Assembly: GCA_020852535.1 (NCBI GenBank)
Contig: JADZAO010000029.1
Coordinates: forward strand, 1 to 8,925
Direction: 5' to 3'
Length of the DNA stretch: 8,925 nt
Source of the DNA: Paracoccaceae bacterium
Lineage (GTDB): Bacteria > Pseudomonadota > Alphaproteobacteria > Rhodobacterales > Rhodobacteraceae
Of the stretch, positions 5,302 to 8,925 are shown one piece after another. Positions within the stretch are counted from its first letter, which is position 1. Each line of letters opens with the position of its first letter. The position numbers were made by a program, and so were the translations under genes. Below the pieces are notes generated by a model. That model ran no database searches and was not told where the DNA came from. It saw only the letters and a list, made by a program, of their open reading frames with translations.

Positions 5302-5749
5302 TATTTTATACTTTCATTGAGGGATCTTAATATATTAAGATGGTCAATATTATAACTCGCACAATTTCTAGATCAAAGTAATGTGATTATTATAATTTAA
5401 GGTTTTTAAATTTATTTGATGGTTTTTAGTTGGAATGTAAAGTTTGCTCATGACGTTTTCCCTCTGTGGAATGTATCCGCTCATACGATGGTCACTTGTT
5501 TTGATTATTGAAGTGACGGCAACGGGTATCAAGCTAGACGGCTTAACGCCGTGCGGAGGTCTTTTGCCTATGTGTGGAATAAATTTTCCGTCAATAATTT
5601 ACACTAGAAGTAGGCGAAAGACGCCTCAGATATAGAGCGCGCACTGCACCGTTTTAGACCAACTCAAGCGGCCTTTTGGGCTAAATTGTTGGATAAATTA
5701 AGGCTTATTTTTAAAAAAGAAATAATATCATATAGTTATATTATATCTG
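5302..5749. other. AT-rich region between cas3 remnant and tRNA-Ser
   Basis: No supportable gene. It contains an 18-bp perfect palindrome (5324-5341), short hairpins (ACGGC/GCCGT around 5540-5552; AGGCG/CGCCT around 5612-5626), and a degenerate repeat of TGGAAT(G)T at 5431, 5467 and 5575. The last ~60 bases before the tRNA 3' end are almost pure A+T. No CRISPR repeat-spacer array is present. Confidence 0.5.
5324..5341. repeat. 18-bp perfect palindrome
   Basis: ATCTTAATATATTAAGAT reads the same on both strands with no spacer. It lies 23 bases upstream of the cas3 remnant start, where an operator for a dimeric repressor would sit. No regulator gene is nearby. Confidence 0.55.
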
Positions 5750-5839
5750 TGGCGGATGGGGTGGGATTCGAACCCACGGTAGGGTTCCCCCTACGCTAGT
5801 TTTCAAGACTAGAGCCTTAAACCACTCGGCCACCCATCC
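5750..5839 (-). tRNA. tRNA-Ser (anticodon UGA)
   Basis: On the minus strand the acceptor GGATGGG pairs with CCCATCC. The D-arm begins with the class II signature GCCGAGTGG. The anticodon loop is CTTGAAA with anticodon TGA. A long variable arm built on GTAGGGGGAACCCTAC follows, then T-arm GTGGGTTCGAATCCCAC, discriminator G and an encoded CCA. The length of 90 bases fits tRNA-Ser. Its 3' end faces the AT-rich accessory block, the usual side for integration. Confidence 0.97.
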
Positions 5840-6194
5840 GATGGGGCGGGTGGTATCATGGTGGCCGTAGGATTCAAGGGGGGCCTTGATTTAGATCCGT
5901 AGCAAGACAGGGGTGACCGGCAAAGATCGATAATGGCTGAACAGGGACCTGAAACCACGATGATGGGCGAATGTCTTAGCGCATAACCGCAGCCATGAAG
6001 GGCCTTTTCCATAAACGAAGTTAATTTCTCCCTATGCTTGATTTCTGTTTTGGCTTTTGGAGCTTGGCTAGAATTGGCTTTATAACCGATTGAGGTATCA
6101 TTTTACCCCACAAATCCATCCTCGAGACGGCTTCAAAATGGTTGGTGAGCGACAAATATGATCACAAAAAATTCCCAGATCTGATCTTGTTTGT
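5840..6194. other. Intergenic region upstream of tRNA-Ser
   Basis: No convincing gene or RNA family recognised. Minus-strand frames here run into the tRNA and look spurious. The tRNA-Ser promoter should lie in the first 60 bases, but no well-spaced -35/-10 pair is evident. Confidence 0.45.
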
Positions 6195-6217
6195 GGGTGG
6201 GGCTATGCGCCCCACCC
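6195..6217 (-). terminator. GC-rich hairpin with the stop codon in its loop
   Basis: A 9-bp perfect stem (GGGTGGGGC at 6195-6203 with GCCCCACCC at 6209-6217) has a 5-base loop. On the minus strand the TAG stop of the small gene sits at the loop edge. No U-tract follows. It is related to the hairpin at 6502-6520. Confidence 0.55.
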
Positions 6218-6478
6218 TGTGGTTTCATCGGTTGCGAGCTTGAGCACGCGTTTCCCTACCTCGCTCATCGGTACGCCATCCATCAGGCGTGCTATGTGGT
6301 GTTTGATGTCGTTCGTCTGCATGAAATACCAGCGCAGCGTTTTCAGGATCTCTTGATCGGTGCATTGGTTCTCGACCAGTCCGATGCGGATGTGGTCCGC
6401 GCACTGGGCGATCTCTGCGGCAGGATTCTCCTCTTTCCGCGTTGTTATCGTATTTATCAACTTAGCTTCGCTGTCCAT
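6203..6478 (-). CDS. Hypothetical phage-like small protein
   Basis: The 91-residue product begins MDSEAKLINTITTRKEENPA and continues with helical segments: A-E-I-A-Q-C-A-D-H-I-R-I-G-L-V-E near 21-36, D-Q-E-I-L-K-T-L-R-W near 41-50, and V-G-K-R-V-L-K-L at 74-81. I cannot name a family. The start is well supported: AAGGAG lies 6 bases upstream of the ATG at 6478. Hairpins sharing a GGGGC-loop-GCCCC core bracket it: one ends the gene, the other sits just before its ribosome binding site. Single small genes packed between such hairpins are common in phage genomes, so I infer a prophage or phage-derived cassette. The frame is open further upstream (to about 6745), but that is likely not part of this gene. 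Confidence 0.68.
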   Translation of the reverse strand: MDSEAKLINTITTRKEENPAAEIAQCADHIRIGLVENQCTDQEILKTLRWYFMQTNDIKHHIARLMDGVPMSEVGKRVLKLATDETTGWGA

Positions 6479-6744
6479 CTCTCTCTCCTTGGTGTTGATA
6501 GGCGGGGCTGTATGCCCCGCTCTGTTGGTCTTCTTAGTAGTATGCCCACGGTCGTACCAGTAGTCCTGCTGTGGGGGATACGGCTCAATCGGATCTTCAT
6601 CTCGCTCGTAGACGTAGTCCTCTTCCTCGATCACCGTCTTCTCGCACTCACTCTCATGCGGATCTTTGCCGCTTTTTTGTATCGGGGCTTTTCTTCGCGG
6701 CGGCTTTGCCGCACAACAGGCCAGTTTTCTAAGGGAGGCTGGCA
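6479..6744. other. Gap between the phage-like gene and tgt
   Basis: The minus strand is open across this stretch in the same frame as the gene at 6203-6478. It encodes an acidic, Tyr/Pro-rich segment (V-Y-E-R-D-E-D-P-I-E-P-Y-P-P) from a possible GTG at 6634. It may be an N-terminal extension or a gene fossil. The plus strand holds the tgt leader. A short stem GCGG/CCGC (6658-6672) followed by six T is a weak plus-strand terminator candidate. Confidence 0.35.
6502..6520 (-). repeat. GC-rich hairpin upstream of the phage-like gene
   Basis: A 7-bp perfect stem (GCGGGGC at 6502-6508 with GCCCCGC at 6514-6520) has a 5-base loop. It shares its core and loop size with the hairpin at 6195-6217. It lies about 24 bases upstream of the ATG at 6478 and would mark a cistron boundary. 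Confidence 0.55.
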
Positions 6745-7875
6745 ATGGCGACGGGCTTCAGTTTCAAGGTGCAGGCAACAGATGGCAAGGCACGAACGGG
6801 GGTGATTGAAACCCCCCGTGGTGCAATCCGCACACCTGCTTTCATGCCCGTTGGTACGGCGGCTACGGTCAAGGCGATGCTTCCCGAAACTGTCCGCGCC
6901 ACAGGAGCTGATATCCTGCTGGGCAATACTTATCATTTGATGTTGCGTCCGACTGCCGAGCGGATTGCGGCGCTTGGTGGGTTGCACAGGTTTATGAACT
7001 GGCAGCGCCCGATCCTGACTGACAGTGGCGGTTTTCAGGTTATGTCGCTGGCGAGTTTGCGCAAGATGACTGAGGAAGGTGTTCGCTTTTCTAGCCATAT
7101 TGACGGTTCCAAGCATATTCTCACGCCCGAACGCAGCATGGAGATACAAAAGCTGCTCGGGTCTGACATTGTTATGTGTTTTGACGAATGTCCCGCCTTG
7201 CCTGCCTCTGATGAGGTGATTGCAAAATCCATGCGCATGTCGATGCGTTGGGCTCAGAGGTCGCGCGATGCCTTTGGTGATCGTCCGGGCCATGCGCTGT
7301 TTGGGATCATGCAGGGCGGTGTCACACGAGAATTGCGCGAGGAAAGTGCAGCGGCGCTATGCGCCATTGGCTTTGATGGTTACGCGGTTGGTGGGCTAGC
7401 GGTGGGCGAGGGGCAAGAAGAGATGTTTTCTGTGCTGAACTACGCCCCTGGAATGTTGCCTGAGGACAGGCCTCGCTATTTGATGGGGGTGGGCAAGCCA
7501 GACGATATCGTGGGGGCGGTCGAGCGTGGTATCGACATGATGGATTGCGTTTTGCCGAGCCGGTCGGGCCGTACGGGGCAGGCTTGGACGCGTATGGGTC
7601 AGATTAACATCAAGAACGCTCGTCACCAGAACGATCCGCGCCCGCTTGATGAGGAATGCAGCTGTCCTGCTTGCCGAAACTATTCTCGAGCTTATCTGCA
7701 TCATGTGAACCGTGCGGGCGAGATTATCGCCTCAATGCTGATGACATGGCATAATTTGCATTACTATCAGGAGCTGATGCAGGGTCTTCGTGATGCAATT
7801 GCCGCTGGAACGATTGCGTCCTTTGTTGCTGATTTTCATGTGCGGCGGGCGGTGGGTGATATTGAACCTTTGTGA
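6745..7875 (+). CDS. tgt: tRNA-guanine transglycosylase (queuine tRNA-ribosyltransferase)
   Basis: Tgt exchanges guanine-34 for the queuosine precursor preQ1 in tRNAs with GUN anticodons (Asp, Asn, His, Tyr), in the cytoplasm. The 376-residue protein is full length for the bacterial family. Visible landmarks are G-N-T-Y-H-L-M-L-R-P at 60-69, D-S-G-G-F-Q with the general acid/base Asp93, G-I-M-Q-G-G at 187-192, and the segment around D-C-V-L-P-S-R with nucleophile Asp267. The zinc site is C305-x-C307-x2-C310 with His336, all intact. The ATG is preceded by AGGGAGG about 7 bases upstream. It stands alone here: queA, often near tgt, is not in the window. Plus-strand tgt and minus-strand bioY converge on the hairpin at 8069-8093. 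Confidence 0.98.
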   Translation: MATGFSFKVQATDGKARTGVIETPRGAIRTPAFMPVGTAATVKAMLPETVRATGADILLGNTYHLMLRPTAERIAALGGLHRFMNWQRPILTDSGGFQVMSLASLRKMTEEGVRFSSHIDGSKHILTPERSMEIQKLLGSDIVMCFDECPALPASDEVIAKSMRMSMRWAQRSRDAFGDRPGHALFGIMQGGVTRELREESAAALCAIGFDGYAVGGLAVGEGQEEMFSVLNYAPGMLPEDRPRYLMGVGKPDDIVGAVERGIDMMDCVLPSRSGRTGQAWTRMGQINIKNARHQNDPRPLDEECSCPACRNYSRAYLHHVNRAGEIIASMLMTWHNLHYYQELMQGLRDAIAAGTIASFVADFHVRRAVGDIEPL

Positions 7876-7955
7876 TACTGTCCGCTTGATGTTCAGCAAA
7901 TGGGCGATTGTTTCTTTATGACAGATGATCTCGTGCGGCAGGGGGGATTTTGCAT

Positions 7956-8064
7956 ATGACGACGATCTTTCATGAAACCTTATGCCGTACAGGCTCTTGT
8001 GGCGATTGCTGCTGCGGGGGGCATTGGGACTACTTTGGTTTTACAAAGGTCTGACCCGATCTAA
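7956..8064 (+). other. Two overlapping candidate micro-ORFs after tgt
   Basis: Frame one (7956-8054) encodes 32 residues with a Cys cluster (C-G-D-C-C-C-G-G) and has a GGGGGGA stretch 8 bases before its ATG. Frame two (7972-8064) encodes 30 residues with one hydrophobic segment (A-L-V-A-I-A-A-A-G-G-I-G) and ends right before the terminator. They overlap in different frames, so at most one is likely real; neither matches a family I know. The rest of 7876-8068 shows nothing. Confidence 0.2.
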
Positions 8065-8068
8065 AGAA

Positions 8069-8093
8069 AACGGGGGGCTGTTTGCCCCCCGTT
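8069..8093 (-). terminator. Terminator of the bioN-bioY operon
   Basis: A 10-bp perfect stem (AACGGGGGGC at 8069-8078 with GCCCCCCGTT at 8084-8093) has a 5-base loop. On the minus strand it is followed by TTCTTT after the stem's own TT. This is a strong intrinsic terminator 66 bases past the bioY stop, and its counterpart after bioY copy 1 is at 142-166. Confidence 0.85.
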
Positions 8094-8158
8094 AAGTAGT
8101 TTTGGTAACTGTTAGCTTCCCCTGAAGGTATTTTCAAACAGGAGAAGCGCTCAAAGAC

Positions 8159-8701
8159 TTAGCTACGCGACAGTAGTGAGCCGGGCCGCATCTTTGCAAT
8201 GCCGCGGGTGACGGCACCTGCGAGCACGCATTTGATCAAGTCACCTGGCACATAGACTAGGGTAAGAACAGCTGCTTCAGACAGCGTCTTGTCTAGCTTT
8301 ACAGCCATGCCAACAATGCCGAAGGCGTAAAGAACCAAAATGCCACCGATCAGGCTGCCAACAAAGCTAGCCATTGCCAAGGGGGCCTTCCAACGTTCGA
8401 CGATCAGTCCTGCAACAAATGCAGCAACCGGCCAGCCGATCAAAAAGCCTACCGAGGGGCCCGCGAAGACGCCAAGACCACCGCGTCCGCCTGACAGCAA
8501 CGGCAAGCCGAGGGCCACGAGAACAAGGAGGAGAATGACGGCAAGGCCGCCGCGCTTTGCGCCGAGGACCGTTCCGCAAAGCATAATGCCGAGGCTTTGT
8601 GCCGTGATCGGTACGCCAAAAGGTAGATTGATTGCAGGTACGATGCCCAGAACCGCGATTAGCGCGGCAAAGAGGGCGATATGTGCAAGATTACGTTCCA
8701 T
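8159..8701 (-). CDS. bioY: Biotin transporter BioY, copy 2 (operon copy)
   Basis: This is the S component of the ECF biotin transporter, a 180-residue integral membrane protein with the same conserved segments as copy 1 (NLPFGVPITAQSLG, G-L-P-L-L-S-G-G, G-V-F-A-G-P-S). It follows the end of bioN by 32 bases on the same strand, the expected arrangement for a complete BioMNY transporter. The ribosome binding site GGAG lies 11 bases before the ATG at 8701, a longer spacing than in copy 1. The differences from copy 1 concentrate in residues about 110-165, while the N-terminal half and the last 20 residues are nearly identical. No BioR-type box is visible, but the operon promoter lies outside the window. 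Confidence 0.96.
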   Translation of the reverse strand: MERNLAHIALFAALIAVLGIVPAINLPFGVPITAQSLGIMLCGTVLGAKRGGLAVILLLVLVALGLPLLSGGRGGLGVFAGPSVGFLIGWPVAAFVAGLIVERWKAPLAMASFVGSLIGGILVLYAFGIVGMAVKLDKTLSEAAVLTLVYVPGDLIKCVLAGAVTRGIAKMRPGSLLSRS

Positions 8702-8733
8702 TGGGTATCTGTCTCCAGTTTGGTATTTTGAGT

Positions 8734-8925
8734 TTAACTTGCTCCGCCCCGTGAACGCAAGGCTTCGGCCACATGGTCGGCGTCGTCGAGGGCGCTAAGA
8801 GCGGCAGGAATGAGAATGCGGTAGCCCGGACGGCGGGGAGAACGAGCACGAAAAGCTTCGGTTATCTGTGACATCCGCGTCGAGAGAACAGGGATAAAGC
8901 GGATGACCAGTGCAACCGAAAGAGA
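8734..8925 (-). CDS. bioN: BioN, ECF transporter transmembrane component (C-terminal 63 residues)
   Basis: The minus-strand frame enters from the right edge and stops at TAA 8734-8736. The visible 63 residues hold the end of the EcfT-type membrane protein: the hydrophobic S-L-S-V-A-L-V-I-R-F-I-P-V-L segment, then M-S-Q-I-T-E-A-F-R-A-R-S with an Ala-Arg-Ser motif, and near the end L-R-S-R-G with the second Arg motif. In this family the two Arg motifs lie in coupling helices that contact the ATPase (BioM here). The identification rests on these motifs and on bioY directly downstream. The N-terminal part, and probably bioM, lie beyond the window. Confidence 0.88.
   Translation of the reverse strand, partial: SLSVALVIRFIPVLSTRMSQITEAFRARSPRRPGYRILIPAALSALDDADHVAEALRSRGGAS

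Noticed and set aside
5444..5635. 63-codon plus-strand frame
   Set aside because: No ribosome binding site, no recognisable pattern, in AT-rich non-coding-looking DNA. A TnpB-like reading of a neighbouring frame was also considered, but the motif spacing does not fit.
5302..5749. Possible CRISPR array beside the cas3 relic
   Set aside because: No identical 28-37 base repeats with regular unique spacers; only degenerate short repeats are present.
5809..6012. Minus-strand 67-codon frame overlapping tRNA-Ser
   Set aside because: It runs through the tRNA gene; the translated D-G-W-P-S-G-L-R is the usual artefact of reading a tRNA-Ser.
5995..6030. Nine-codon plus-strand frame MKGLFHKRS
   Set aside because: Too short, no ribosome binding site, no conserved context.

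Overview
The window looks like a chromosomal segment of an alphaproteobacterium, most likely a Rhodobacteraceae (Roseobacter-type) species. The basis is the BioN-BioY gene order of an ECF biotin transporter, the highly typical Tgt sequence, tRNAs with encoded CCA ends, and strong GGAG-type ribosome binding sites. No taxon-specific search was possible, so this is an inference.

Layout, left to right. (1) 1-32: the 5' part of a minus-strand tRNA, probably tRNA-Thr. (2) 142-903: a minus-strand solitary biotin transporter gene bioY (copy 1), its terminator, and a roughly 90-base fossil of the 3' end of bioN upstream of it. (3) 1097-2090: an EamA/DMT-type exporter gene and a small overlapping ORF, minus strand. 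(4) 2459-2533: tRNA-Glu(UUC), minus strand, with a recognisable promoter. (5) About 2540-5749: an AT-richer accessory block. It holds a plus-strand run of five unrecognised genes: a protein with tandem five-residue [FYLI][DN]xxG repeats, two small cytoplasmic proteins, a secreted protein, and a second repeat protein. The first and third of these carry an in-frame TAA. The block ends in a minus-strand remnant of the HD nuclease domain of CRISPR Cas3 and an AT-rich stretch. (6) 5750-5839: tRNA-Ser(UGA), minus strand. (7) 6195-6520: a small phage-like minus-strand gene bracketed by two related hairpins. (8) 6745-7875: tgt, plus strand, complete. (9) 8069-8925: bioY copy 2, its strong terminator, and the 3' end of bioN, minus strand. 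This is the tail of an apparently normal biotin transporter operon that continues past the right edge.

The core genes are conventional: biotin uptake, tRNA queuosine modification, tRNAs and a drug/metabolite exporter. The unusual content lies between tRNA-Glu and tRNA-Ser, where unknown genes with foreign-looking base composition sit beside a broken cas3 gene. This looks like a variable site that has repeatedly gained and lost accessory DNA. A second feature of interest is the diverged bioY duplication, which carries its terminator and a scrap of bioN with it.
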